In this document: positions 1 to 8,909 of the stretch, piece by piece
How positions within the stretch are numbered: the stretch's first letter is position 1
Layout of the letters: each line of letters opens with the position of its first letter
Origin: MedAcidi-G1 sp000817085
GTDB taxonomy: Bacteria > Actinomycetota > Acidimicrobiia > Acidimicrobiales > MedAcidi-G1
Assembly: GCA_045568635.1 (NCBI GenBank)
Contig: JBJLAO010000001.1
Location: 434,001 to 498,000 of the forward strand
Length of the DNA stretch: 64,000 bases
Direction: 5' to 3'
The notes under the pieces: generated by a model
Databases searched by the model: none
Told to the model about the DNA's origin: nothing
What the model saw: only the letters and a program-made list of their open reading frames with translations
Made by a program: the position numbers and the translations under genes

Positions 1-157
1 TTTTTCCGTAGAGATTCTCTTTCCCAGAAACCTCCACGCGCAAGTAGGACCAAAGAAAGATACGCAGAAAAACTCTCGTCAATGCATAAACAGCCGAAGC
101 TGCCTTACTCCCGGCTATTTTCTGAGCACGAATTTGCAGCTCTTCATTCATAATCAT
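1..157 (-). CDS. 1-acyl-glycerol-3-phosphate acyltransferase-like protein, 5' end only
   Basis: The first 52 codons of a minus-strand gene that leaves the window. I place the start at 157 (ATG, Met-Ile-Met-Asn-Glu-Glu); the ATG at 151 is an alternative. A purine-rich GAGGTAGAGC stretch lies just upstream. The visible end, a hydrophobic RIFLWSYLRVEV stretch followed by SGKENL, resembles the entry to PlsC-type phospholipid acyltransferases, where 'V.G.ENLP' precedes the HX4D motif. That motif is outside the window, so the catalytic residues cannot be checked. If right, it acylates lysophosphatidate or a related lipid at the membrane. Another membrane-associated acyltransferase is possible. Confidence 0.5.
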   Translation of the reverse strand, partial: MIMNEELQIRAQKIAGSKAASAVYALTRVFLRIFLWSYLRVEVSGKENLYGK

Positions 158-333
158 TGCTCTACCTCGAACTAGCCATTTACTAAATTAAAATTAAGAC
201 ATTTGTTTTAAAAAACAGTTCCAAAATTCGACAACCGAAATCTAACTCAGCCTCCGTCATTCTAATTGCTAGTTGCCGAGCGATCGTCATATTAATTCTT
301 CTAGTATGTAATCAAAGATAAATCGGCGGATAC

Positions 334-2379
334 ATGACAAAAAAACTAGTTTTAACAACAGTAACTCTTATCGCTTTAGCTGCTCTGGCTGGATGGTGGT
401 TTCTTCTTCGTGACAATGCCCCACCACCACCGGACATGGAATCTGCTATACAAATTGCCTCTGCCGCACAGTTAACTTCCTCTACCACTACGACCACCTC
501 TGTAGCTAATACGTCAACTGTCGTGCCGACTACTATTTCCCCAACTTCAACTACCGAAGTGCCGACCACTATCGCTCCAACTTCAACAACGCAGATTTTA
601 GATTCAGTTGAAACTGGAGGTGTAGCGGGAACGTGGATGGTTGACACGTCAATTGGGTCTTTTGGTATTGACGAATCAACAAGTTCTTTTGTTGGTTTTC
701 GTATACAAGAAGTACTTGCAAGAGGTATTGGAGAGGTAACAGCGGTAGGAAGAACTCCTCTAGTGGATGGCACTCTTAATTTCATTGAAGGATCTCTTAC
801 AAAAGCAGAGATAACAGCTGATTTGACAGAGCTTCGAACTGACCGGTCCATGAGAGATTCAAAAGTTCAAAGCGCTCTTAACACCAAAACCCACCCAAAT
901 GCAGTATTCATTCTGAATAAAACAATTCCCGTAAATAGTGAACAGATGATTGAATCAACTGTTCCCGGTTCTCTAACAGTAAACGGGGTAACTAACCAGA
1001 TCGAAGTAGAGCTACAAGCTCAATTAGTCGGCCAAATAATGACGGTGGTAGGAAAATTTGAAGTAACTCTAAGCGACTATCAGGTTGAAGCCCCATCCGC
1101 TCCAGTGGTGGTATCTGTCGAAGATGAAGCAATTGTTGAATTTCAACTGTTTTTTGTAGAAGCCACTTCGATAAATTCAACCACCGCTGCTGTTCCTACT
1201 ACGACTATGGATCCGTTGACAATAAAGAATGTAGAACAGTTAAATGAATACATAGCCGAGGCTACAAGCTTTGATCAATCGGATAGTGATTGGTTACTAC
1301 CTGGAAATCTTGACCCTTCCGCTGGAGGCGCTCCAGGCTTCACAAGATACGTATTTCGTCAAACTTCAGCGGGAGTTGTACCAACACTGGTTGAAGGCCC
1401 AATAGGTCCACAATTTAGATGTCAAGATGAAGATCTTCCATGTTCTTACCTTGAATTGAAAGAACTTCTTGAATCTAACTCTCCAATACCTGAACAGATG
1501 GGCCTCTCACCAGAGGAACTGACCAAATTAGTATCAGAACTAGATTTACTTAATGGATTTCTGGAAGAACACAGAGATGTGAACAAAGCTTGTGAAAAAG
1601 GTTATTTATCGGATCGAATACAAACCGCAAATATGGGTTCACACTTTATAAGAGCTGATGCCTTTGCTGATGGATTCAATCCAGGGGAACCTGAAATAAT
1701 TCTTTATGCACGTGCAGACGGGACTCTTCCTGGTGGGGCTCTCGGACAGTGTCGCGATGGCGCCTGGGATGGGCAGCCAATGATTTTGGTTGGGAGCGCT
1801 TTCATACTCCCCCCAACTCAAAAAAACAATAGCCACCCAGATGGCTTTACCGGCAATCTCGATAACTGGCATGTGCATCTGAATCTTTGCAGAGGAAACT
1901 CTACTGGAACCGATGCTTTCGTACCTAAAGAAGAATGTGAAAAATTGGGCGGAAAATTTCATGAAACTATAGGTTGGATGATGCACGCTTGGGTAAATCC
2001 GGAACATGACAATGAGCTAGGTGTTTTCTCTATGTGGAATCCAAACATTGCTCCTTTCGGAGATACCAGTTCTGTGGAAGACAGATTTTTGGTACAAGGT
2101 GAAAATTTCCCTGAAGGAGCAAAACAATCTTTGGTAACAAATTTTGCCTTTGAAGACGAAATCGAAGTTGAAGCAGGACAAAGTGTCTATTTCAATAACA
2201 GCGATTCGGTGCCCCACACAGTCAGTGCTGGTACACCAGACGCACCCGAATTGGAAGAGTTTGACTCTGGAGTTCTAAATCCTGGAGACAATTTTCAGAT
2301 TGACACTTCGCAACCCGGAAGTTATCCGCTCTTCTGTGCTCTGCATCCTGATATGACCGCTCTTTTAATCGTTAACTAA
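334..2379 (+). CDS. Membrane-anchored YceI-like / cupredoxin fusion protein
   Basis: 681 aa. Residues 5-24 form one hydrophobic segment (signal anchor or uncleaved signal), followed by a Thr/Ser/Pro-rich stretch to about 90. Residues about 97-279 have the pattern of a YceI-like lipocalin-type domain (GSFGIDESTSSFVGFRI start; VNGVTNQIEVELQA strand). A middle region I do not recognise carries H513-x-H515 in a WHVHLNLC motif and H551. The C-terminal ~90 residues are a cupredoxin with a full type-1 copper ligand set: H628, C668, H671, M674. Known: YceI domains bind polyisoprenoid-type lipids, and cupredoxins carry single electrons. Inference: an extracytoplasmic redox protein joining lipid and copper chemistry. 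It is monocistronic, with 26 bp before a convergent gene. Confidence 0.72.
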   Translation: MTKKLVLTTVTLIALAALAGWWFLLRDNAPPPPDMESAIQIASAAQLTSSTTTTTSVANTSTVVPTTISPTSTTEVPTTIAPTSTTQILDSVETGGVAGTWMVDTSIGSFGIDESTSSFVGFRIQEVLARGIGEVTAVGRTPLVDGTLNFIEGSLTKAEITADLTELRTDRSMRDSKVQSALNTKTHPNAVFILNKTIPVNSEQMIESTVPGSLTVNGVTNQIEVELQAQLVGQIMTVVGKFEVTLSDYQVEAPSAPVVVSVEDEAIVEFQLFFVEATSINSTTAAVPTTTMDPLTIKNVEQLNEYIAEATSFDQSDSDWLLPGNLDPSAGGAPGFTRYVFRQTSAGVVPTLVEGPIGPQFRCQDEDLPCSYLELKELLESNSPIPEQMGLSPEELTKLVSELDLLNGFLEEHRDVNKACEKGYLSDRIQTANMGSHFIRADAFADGFNPGEPEIILYARADGTLPGGALGQCRDGAWDGQPMILVGSAFILPPTQKNNSHPDGFTGNLDNWHVHLNLCRGNSTGTDAFVPKEECEKLGGKFHETIGWMMHAWVNPEHDNELGVFSMWNPNIAPFGDTSSVEDRFLVQGENFPEGAKQSLVTNFAFEDEIEVEAGQSVYFNNSDSVPHTVSAGTPDAPELEEFDSGVLNPGDNFQIDTSQPGSYPLFCALHPDMTALLIVN

Positions 2380-2404
2380 TTTGAAGAACAAACATTTCTA
2401 GGAG

Positions 2405-3034
2405 TCAACCTCCAAGTTTTCCTGTCTTCATCTCATTTATCGCCTCAGGGTCGCCACTTAGCTCAACTTCGCTGTGGTCACGCCTACCAAAAAGAAACAA
2501 TGCAATCTCACCGGGTGCACCCTTTAAAACTACTGGTTTACCTCCACCACCTAAGTAAATCGTCTCTCCAGCAGTATTTGAAATTGTTAAGTCGACGCCT
2601 TTGAGACCTCTAACTAAAAGTTTTGAGAATCGCTCTTGTTTCGCCCACAAAACATTTTCAAGGTCATCTATATCGGTACGAGAAATGAACCCGGATGCTC
2701 CTCTTCGAACGTCTTCATGGTGAACGAAGAACTCGAAAAGATTCATAGCCTCGTCAAACCTCTTTAAATAGAAAGGGGGCCCTGAGCGTACTTTTTCGAC
2801 TAATTCTTCAAATGATTTTTTTTGAGCTAATTTTTTGGTCGCTTTAGCAAGCTTTTTCGCTAAATACCCAGGTGCAACCAGACCAATTGCTTTTAAAGAA
2901 TTTTCGCGAAGTACTAGGTGGGCGGCTAAATCTGCTGCACTCCAACCTTCACATAATGTGGGGTGATCGGGTCCAACTGATTCAAATAAGTCGCAAAGCT
3001 CCTGCCGTTCAATCTGCGCATAGTTCTTATTCAT
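2405..3034 (-). CDS. TIGR03085-type MDMPI/DinB-like metal-binding protein
   Basis: 209 aa from ATG 3034; longer readings to 3079 exist, but this start overlaps the stop of the carotenoid oxygenase gene by 8 bp (ATGAATAA) and gives the family's usual N-terminus. The segment reading TLCEGWSAADLAAHLVLREN is typical of actinobacterial mycothiol-dependent maleylpyruvate isomerase N-terminal / DinB-like proteins, where a conserved W-x-x-x-D-x-x-x-H helix helps bind a metal. Members are four-helix-bundle thiol-linked enzymes, mostly of unknown substrate. No clear ribosome binding site is present, so translation is probably coupled to the gene upstream. Confidence 0.7.
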   Translation of the reverse strand: MNKNYAQIERQELCDLFESVGPDHPTLCEGWSAADLAAHLVLRENSLKAIGLVAPGYLAKKLAKATKKLAQKKSFEELVEKVRSGPPFYLKRFDEAMNLFEFFVHHEDVRRGASGFISRTDIDDLENVLWAKQERFSKLLVRGLKGVDLTISNTAGETIYLGGGGKPVVLKGAPGEIALFLFGRRDHSEVELSGDPEAINEMKTGKLGG

Positions 3035-4385
3035 CAGGAGACACCACACTGTCAGGAACCCATGAGCCGTGAAATCCATCAGGCACTCTTTGTGGAAGAT
3101 GGATCCGAGCTATAGGTTTTTCTTCAATATTGTTAGCATCTAATATTACGAGTTCGGCGGGTGAACCCCCGCGGTCATTCACACAAACCAAAATCCATCC
3201 ATCTTCCTCGTTTGTTGATTCTTCGCGTGGCACGAATATTGGTTCTCCCCCAAATCGACCTTCACCATGCTCATGAAAAATCACTTCACCGGTTTCCATA
3301 TCAGTTCTATATGTGGGTCCGAGATCAAACCCAAGAGCGGTGTAAGCATAGCGATGCCTGCGGCTTACAAGTCTTGGATCATGAGCCGGAAACTCATGCG
3401 GTATGTCACTGACAATTTCTTCTCTTACAGTTCGAGTTTCCGGATTAACAGTCCATCTTGCAAGTTGAGAAGGGCTGTCACCTGCTGGACCTTTAAGGTC
3501 TTTTTGGAAAATTCGGTCGTATCTGCAAAGGTCAATGATAATTTTCTTGTCGTCTTGATCTTCGTGAACTTCAAAAGCATTGACAGGATGAAATACATAA
3601 CACAAAGGTGCCTCGCACCAGACAATATCTGATGCTTGACCATCGCGAGGCAATAGCCCAATCCTTGACTGACGATCATTTTGCCATGCCAATGGAAAAG
3701 GATCGCCTGCTATAGCTAGGTCTAAATCAACACAAACCGGTAGATCATAGATAATCACATATTTTTCAGTGAGTGACATGTCATGAACCATTGGCATGCC
3801 CTCAATTGGAATATCTGTAATTTTTTTTACTCGGTTTTCCTCCCCTATCACCACATGCTGTAAACGGTCGAGAATATCTGGATACGCGTAACAGACCGCA
3901 TGCAGCTCTTTTTTGATGGGATCGAACTTTGTGTGGGCGCTAAATGCCCCAGGCAGCGTTCCATCGAAATTGTCATACCCAATAGTTTCTAGATCGTATG
4001 TCATTGCCACAGGAGTGGTTCCTGCCTCTACTAATGCGAAAGTAGTGCCGCCGTGTCCTATTACTGAAGTGTTAGGAGAAAACCCTGAATCGCCAAAACT
4101 ACTTCCTTCTGGAGGTTGTTCCTGAAGCTTTTCGGCTAGATCTCTACCTCTGACCCATCGATTTCGATACCATTCAGCCTTACCTCCTCGAAGTCGAACG
4201 CCGTGAATCATTCCGTCACCTAGAAACCAATGGTAAGCCTCAGAGTCCACAGATCCGAAAGGGTTGGGTCCATTGCGCAGCCATCTTCCTTCAAGCTCTT
4301 CGGGAATTTCGCCTGTAACTTCTAAATCAAATGCTGTGACTTCTTCTTGAACTGGCGCTTTGCTGTCCTCCAGATAAATACTCAT
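3027..4385 (-). CDS. Carotenoid oxygenase family protein (RPE65/CCD type)
   Basis: 452 aa, normal for the family. The N-terminal GRWLRNGPNPF motif is diagnostic, and the four iron-ligating histidines fall in the expected contexts: H151 (FSAHTKFDP), H201 (VHDMSLTE), H266 (VFHPVNAFE) and H439 (DGFHGSW). The family is a seven-bladed beta-propeller dioxygenase that cleaves C=C bonds of carotenoids, apocarotenoids or stilbenes. ATG 4385 follows a GAGGGGG ribosome binding site. It lies 28 bp after an acyl-CoA ligase on the same strand and overlaps the MDMPI-like gene. The operon suggests that the cleavage product is oxidised and activated to a CoA thioester; the substrate is not determinable from sequence. 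Confidence 0.88.
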   Translation of the reverse strand: MSIYLEDSKAPVQEEVTAFDLEVTGEIPEELEGRWLRNGPNPFGSVDSEAYHWFLGDGMIHGVRLRGGKAEWYRNRWVRGRDLAEKLQEQPPEGSSFGDSGFSPNTSVIGHGGTTFALVEAGTTPVAMTYDLETIGYDNFDGTLPGAFSAHTKFDPIKKELHAVCYAYPDILDRLQHVVIGEENRVKKITDIPIEGMPMVHDMSLTEKYVIIYDLPVCVDLDLAIAGDPFPLAWQNDRQSRIGLLPRDGQASDIVWCEAPLCYVFHPVNAFEVHEDQDDKKIIIDLCRYDRIFQKDLKGPAGDSPSQLARWTVNPETRTVREEIVSDIPHEFPAHDPRLVSRRHRYAYTALGFDLGPTYRTDMETGEVIFHEHGEGRFGGEPIFVPREESTNEEDGWILVCVNDRGGSPAELVILDANNIEEKPIARIHLPQRVPDGFHGSWVPDSVVSPDE

Positions 4386-4413
4386 TAATTCCCCCTCTTA
4401 ACACTTGCCAGTT

Positions 4414-6192
4414 CTATGAACCAACAAGTCTTTCTTTAAGCTCGCGTTTCAAGAACTTGCCATTTGCATTTCTAGGCAGCGCTTCATCTACAAACCAAAT
4501 GTGTTCTGGAACTTTAAAAGACGCTATCAGGGAACTAACGTGATCTTTCAGCTCTTGAACTGAACATGTACTTTCAGGAAGTAAATAAATTGCGACTCCA
4601 ACAGTTTCCCCTAGCCGTTCATCAGGAACTGCAAAAACTGCAGCTTCGGCTATCGAAGGATGCTCATAAATAGCCGCTTCGACTTCAGCTGAGTAAACAT
4701 TCTCTCCACCCCTGAGAACCATATCTTTAGCCCTGTCTACAAGAAAGAGAAAACCATCTTCATCGAAATAAGCAATATCTCCGGTGTGGAACCAACCTTC
4801 AGTAAGAATCTCCTGATTAGCTTCGGGTCTATTCAGGTAGCCTCGAAATACATTCCCTCCCTTTACCCAAAGTTCGCCTTTTTCTCCAGAAGGTAGATCT
4901 TTCCCGCTTTCATCAACTATTCGGGATTCCATCACGGGACAAGGTGAGCCTGCTGATTCCGGTTTAGCGAGGAAGAAATGGGCAGCGTTTACTGTTATAA
5001 CGCCATTAACTTCGGTCAGTCCGTAACCAGTGCTTGGTCTACCTTCAAGTCTTTCTTCGATTTTCTGCACTAAATCAGGCTGAACTGCAGCTCCCCCACC
5101 CCCAAGGCTGTCGAGGCTACTTGTATCTCTTTTTGAGAAATCCGGACTATTTACAAGCTCACGCGCCATAGTCGGTACACCTGTGAATGTTGTAGGTCTT
5201 TCTTTTTCAATTATCTCTAAAGCTTCTTCTGGATCCCATTTATGCATAAGAATCAGTTTTCCGCCTACTGCAGTTACTGGATGCATGCAGCAGTTACATC
5301 CTGTTACATGAAAAAGAGGAACCGCTAATACAGAACCTGCGTTACTTTCTCCAACTTTCTTTTCAGAACCTGGTGGAGGTTCACCTGCTTCTACCGCCTT
5401 TTGTTCGGCTAATTTTGACATTGCTCCCCAAAACGCCAAATTTAATAGGTTTGAAACAGCTCCCCTGTGGGTTAGGACTGCTCCTTTTGGATGACCTGTT
5501 GTCCCTGATGTGTAGAAAACACATACATCATCATCAGGTTCAATTGAAACTTTTGATACATCTGGGAGTTCATCACCGTTAGAAATTGCATCCTCCCAAT
5601 GAACAGCATCGTCAGGCAGGTCAGCTTTTGTTCTAACTGCTACAACATGAATATTTCCTTCACTCCGAAGAGTGCTCAAGTGTGGAGTGAGTTTTTCTAG
5701 TCTCTCCTGATCACAAACAATTGCTTTTGGTTCACAATCGTCTACGGCAAATTCAATTTCTAGACCTGTCCACCATGCATTCATACCCACTGCTACAGCT
5801 CCTAATGAAGCAACCGCCCAGTAGGTTAAAACCCATTCAGGGTAGTTTCGCATCAATATTGCAACCCTGTCACCGTGCCTGATACCTAGGCCGTGGAGGT
5901 ATGAAGCAAGGCAATTCACTTTTAAGTGAGCTTCTCCATAAGAAATCCTCTCATCGCCATAGACCAAATAGTCTTTTTCACCGTGGGCAACGGACATGCT
6001 CCAAATGTCAATAAGGTTCGCAGGGGCGGAATCGTAGACTCTGGTCATATGATTTCTTATTTCAATATTGGACCAAGAGAATGGAGCGCCATCAGCTGTT
6101 AAATCTTCCCATGCCTCTTTATAATGTCTGTCCACATTCCCTCCAATGGTTACCTGCGGTATCCTTACACTTACCGTGGCTGGTTGAGACAT
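4414..6192 (-). CDS. Acyl-CoA synthetase (AMP-forming, class I adenylate-forming enzyme)
   Basis: 592 aa from ATG 6192; an upstream in-frame TTG at 6225 is less likely. The AMP-binding P-loop YTSGTTGHPKG is at about 227-237, followed by GYGLTEVNG, GWFHTGDIAYFDEDGF and the hinge RAKDMVLRGGENVY. The C-terminal catalytic lysine lies in NGKFLKRE (about K579). It converts a carboxylic acid, CoA and ATP to acyl-CoA, AMP and PPi in the cytoplasm; the chain specificity is unknown. It is first gene of the minus-strand run with the carotenoid oxygenase and is divergent from a MaoC-like hydratase 45 bp away, so both promoters must lie in or beside this short gap. Confidence 0.88.
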   Translation of the reverse strand: MSQPATVSVRIPQVTIGGNVDRHYKEAWEDLTADGAPFSWSNIEIRNHMTRVYDSAPANLIDIWSMSVAHGEKDYLVYGDERISYGEAHLKVNCLASYLHGLGIRHGDRVAILMRNYPEWVLTYWAVASLGAVAVGMNAWWTGLEIEFAVDDCEPKAIVCDQERLEKLTPHLSTLRSEGNIHVVAVRTKADLPDDAVHWEDAISNGDELPDVSKVSIEPDDDVCVFYTSGTTGHPKGAVLTHRGAVSNLLNLAFWGAMSKLAEQKAVEAGEPPPGSEKKVGESNAGSVLAVPLFHVTGCNCCMHPVTAVGGKLILMHKWDPEEALEIIEKERPTTFTGVPTMARELVNSPDFSKRDTSSLDSLGGGGAAVQPDLVQKIEERLEGRPSTGYGLTEVNGVITVNAAHFFLAKPESAGSPCPVMESRIVDESGKDLPSGEKGELWVKGGNVFRGYLNRPEANQEILTEGWFHTGDIAYFDEDGFLFLVDRAKDMVLRGGENVYSAEVEAAIYEHPSIAEAAVFAVPDERLGETVGVAIYLLPESTCSVQELKDHVSSLIASFKVPEHIWFVDEALPRNANGKFLKRELKERLVGS

Positions 6193-6237
6193 AATAGAAG
6201 CCGCCGAAGATAAAACATAAACCAAAAGGAAATTAAA

Positions 6238-6714
6238 ATGGAAGAAATTGCTTTTGATGACTTAGACGCATTGAACGCCAACGTAAGCGAAGAATGGAGC
6301 GACTGGGGTCCAGAATTCGACTTGAGTCAAGAAAAGATAAATGCTTTTGCTGATCTAACTGGAGACCACCAATGGATCCATATCGATGAAGAAAAAGCAA
6401 AAGCTGGACCATTCGGCACAACTATTGCACACGGCTTCTTCACACTTAGCTTGGTCCCAGTTCTAAGTCTGATGCTCGAAGGATCTTCAGGTGCACGTTT
6501 AAAAGGTTTTCAGAATGTAATCAACTACGGAGGAGACCGTCTTCGTTTTCTTGCGCCTGTTCCAGCCGGTTCCACTGTTCATGCCCGAACACGCATGAAA
6601 GAAGCTAAAGAACATAAGGCTGGGACCTTAATATTGACTGAAATAGCCATACACGTAAAAGGTAGTGAAACCCCATCAGTTCTCTATGAAAGTTTGAGTC
6701 TATTCCAAGGCTGA
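6238..6714 (+). CDS. MaoC-family (R)-specific enoyl-CoA hydratase-like protein
   Basis: 158 aa, a single hot-dog domain. The motif FADLTGDHQWIHID contains the catalytic pair D43 and H48, followed by AHGFFTLSL, the classic NodN/MaoC signature. Such enzymes hydrate trans-2-enoyl-CoA to (R)-3-hydroxyacyl-CoA. An AAAGGA ribosome binding site precedes the ATG. It lies between two minus-strand genes and is transcribed alone, but its chemistry fits the surrounding CoA ligase, SDR, CoA transferase and thiolase genes, which together could carry out a beta-oxidation-like sequence. Confidence 0.85.
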   Translation: MEEIAFDDLDALNANVSEEWSDWGPEFDLSQEKINAFADLTGDHQWIHIDEEKAKAGPFGTTIAHGFFTLSLVPVLSLMLEGSSGARLKGFQNVINYGGDRLRFLAPVPAGSTVHARTRMKEAKEHKAGTLILTEIAIHVKGSETPSVLYESLSLFQG

Positions 6715-6725
6715 AAATTATTAAT

Positions 6726-7511
6726 TCAGTTATTTTTAATAGTCATACCGCCATCAACCATCAGTAAATGTCCGTTAATGTAACTCGACGCGGGTAAAGC
6801 AAGGCTCAGAATTGCGTGAGCCACCTCTTCAGCTTCTGCATATCTTCGAATGGGAACTCTTCGACGTGCAAATTTTTGTTTCGCCTCTTCAGGTATCTCG
6901 TCTGTCATTCCTGTTCTTATAGGACCTGGTCCCACGGCATTAACTGTTACGCCGCTCTCTCCCAGTTCCACGGCCAAAGCTCGTGTGAGTCCTACGACTC
7001 CATGTTTGGCTGCGGTATAAATTGATGCTGCTGCTGAACCCCCAACACCTTCAGTTGAAGAAATATTGATAATTCTTGGGGCCACAGAATTACTCAAATA
7101 AGGTAGAGACGCTCTTATTAGACGCATATGTGAGCTAAGAAGGATATCAATGCCGCTCTCCCACTGTTCTTCCATCAAAGGGTCGTTGATAGTTACTGGC
7201 AGCGAGACGCCAGCATTATTGACAAGAACATCAATCACTTTGTTGTTTTCAGACCCCCAGAGAGATACTTCTTCAGTAACGTTTTTTACTTTTGTTCCAT
7301 CAGTGACATCGAGTTCCCACCCTCTAGCTTTTCCTCCACTCTCGTTAATTTCTTCCGTAACTTTCTCAACTCGTTGTGCCTCAATATCGGTCACAGCTAC
7401 GCATGAACCATGATCAGCGAACAAATGGGCTGTGGCGCGCCCTATACCTGAACCAGCTCCTGTGATCAACACAACATGGCCTTTCACGGATCTGCTAAGC
7501 GCACTAAGCAT
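6726..7511 (-). CDS. Short-chain dehydrogenase/reductase (classical SDR)
   Basis: 261 aa. The Rossmann motif TGAGSGIG (17-24), NNAG (98-101) and the catalytic set S152, Y165, K169 (YTAAK) are all present, as is the C-terminal GHLLMVDGG strand typical of SDRs with FabG-like folds. It should be an NAD(P)-dependent alcohol/ketone oxidoreductase, possibly a 3-hydroxyacyl-CoA dehydrogenase given its neighbours. No ribosome binding site is obvious; the start lies 10 bp after the CoA transferase stop, suggesting cotranscription and coupled translation. Confidence 0.85.
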   Translation of the reverse strand: MLSALSRSVKGHVVLITGAGSGIGRATAHLFADHGSCVAVTDIEAQRVEKVTEEINESGGKARGWELDVTDGTKVKNVTEEVSLWGSENNKVIDVLVNNAGVSLPVTINDPLMEEQWESGIDILLSSHMRLIRASLPYLSNSVAPRIINISSTEGVGGSAAASIYTAAKHGVVGLTRALAVELGESGVTVNAVGPGPIRTGMTDEIPEEAKQKFARRRVPIRRYAEAEEVAHAILSLALPASSYINGHLLMVDGGMTIKNN

Positions 7512-7521
7512 TAGGAGTCAT

Positions 7522-8766
7522 TTAATCAGCTTCTCTCTGGGCGCCTATCGCTCCGCTTTCGCGAAGACCATCAATAGTCTGCTGATCTAATCCGAGTTCG
7601 GCCATTATTTCATCGGTATGTTCTCCGACTCCAGGAGCTTTTGTTGGATTCTTAGGCAGTTCTCCATCAATATAAATCGGTAGGGGTAGTTGATCCGCTC
7701 CAAGTTCATCTTGAGAGATGAAAGGCATCCTGTGTGAGAACTGAGGATCCTCTGTGACAGTTTCATGGTCATTAACCGGAGCTATAGGAACATTTTTTTC
7801 TTGCCCAAAACTTAACCAATCAACACTGGTTCGAGTTTTAAATACTTCTCTTAACTGCTCATGAAGCTCTACGTTGTTGCGAGCATGATCGGCGTATTGT
7901 GACCCCGGCCAACGTTCGAACAAATCCATTCTGCTGATTCCTTCACAGAAATTCTTCCAAAATGCTTTTTCAGAAGCCATGAATAAAATATGACCATCTA
8001 AGGTTTCATAGATCTGGTATCTGACACCTTCCCACATTCCAGCCAATCCCGGAGCTCTTCTCTCATAGTCATCAGATGGATTTCCTGTAACTTCATTCTC
8101 TGGACGCAAATAGGCTCTGTGTGTTTCTATTCTGTACCAGTCCGCATATGCAGCTGCGTCTGACTGAGCGACTTCTATTTGTTTCCCTTGACCAGTTTCT
8201 CGAGCGTTAATAACAGCGGCAAGTATCCCAAGTGCCGCGAGCATTGGACCTACATTTATTCCGATGTTTGGCATAGAAGGAATCCGTTTGAACCCATCTT
8301 CATCAACTACTGGCTCTATAAGGCCAGCCCATGTGTCATATGCAATCCCATGACTAGGCAGATCTCTGTAGGGTCCTGTTGCTCCATATCCTGAGATTGT
8401 ACAAAAAACAATTTTTGGATTTATTTTCACCAGTTCATCAAAACCAAAACCAAGACGTTCTAGGGTTCCTGGTCGCATAGCTTCAACTACCACATCTGTC
8501 TTTTCAAGCAAATTTCTGTATATTTTGGCACCGTCTTCATCTTTGAGATTTATAGCAACACTTCTTTTACCCCTGTGTGTGTGAAGATGGAGAAGTGAAT
8601 CACCTTGAATGATCGGCCATGTCATCTGGCGGATGTAATCACCTGAAGGAGATTCAACTTTAATTACTTCAGCTCCCAGATCAGATAGAAATGTTCCCAC
8701 TAAGCCAGGTCCAAGGAGTGAGTTTTCTAGAACTTTTAGACCTTTTAATAAATCATTTCCGCCCAT
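7522..8766 (-). CDS. CaiB/BaiF family III CoA transferase-like protein, catalytic Asp apparently missing
   Basis: 414 aa from ATG 8766, chosen because GGAGA lies 9 nt upstream and the protein then begins at MGGNDLLKGLKVLE; an open frame extends to 8838. Family III hallmarks: LGAEVIKVESPSGD, RGKRSVAINLKDE, RPGTLERLGFGFD, ISGYGATGPYRDLPS and INARETGQGKQIEVAQSD. These enzymes move CoA between acids via an aspartyl-CoA thioester. In the segment where the nucleophilic Asp (D169 in formyl-CoA transferase) should precede the GILAA helix, this protein reads PNIGINVGPMLAALG, with no Asp. It may therefore be a racemase-like or non-catalytic member, or my manual alignment is off. It probably forms an operon with the downstream SDR. 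Confidence 0.8.
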   Translation of the reverse strand: MGGNDLLKGLKVLENSLLGPGLVGTFLSDLGAEVIKVESPSGDYIRQMTWPIIQGDSLLHLHTHRGKRSVAINLKDEDGAKIYRNLLEKTDVVVEAMRPGTLERLGFGFDELVKINPKIVFCTISGYGATGPYRDLPSHGIAYDTWAGLIEPVVDEDGFKRIPSMPNIGINVGPMLAALGILAAVINARETGQGKQIEVAQSDAAAYADWYRIETHRAYLRPENEVTGNPSDDYERRAPGLAGMWEGVRYQIYETLDGHILFMASEKAFWKNFCEGISRMDLFERWPGSQYADHARNNVELHEQLREVFKTRTSVDWLSFGQEKNVPIAPVNDHETVTEDPQFSHRMPFISQDELGADQLPLPIYIDGELPKNPTKAPGVGEHTDEIMAELGLDQQTIDGLRESGAIGAQREAD

Positions 8767-8909
8767 ATGTAAAGTCTCTCCGATGTTTCTTGAATCGACA
8801 AGCCGAAACACATCTAATTTTCTAAATCTAAAAAACAACTTTTTTTAGAGTCGGGATTTAATTGTTTTCGGTTACGGTGCGATAATTGAATTTGACTTGG
8901 AGGTGTCAA

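Noticed and set aside
312..851. Reverse-strand open frames inside the YceI-cupredoxin gene and similar ones inside other genes
   Set aside because: They lie wholly within well-supported genes, have Ser/Val- or Arg-rich compositions typical of antisense frames, and show no recognisable domain.
2380..2404. Terminator between the convergent genes at 2.4 kb
   Set aside because: No stem-loop of useful length in the 25-bp gap.
8767..8909. Promoter for the thiolase operon (GATAAT-like sequence near 8881)
   Set aside because: No -35 element at acceptable spacing; too weak to annotate.
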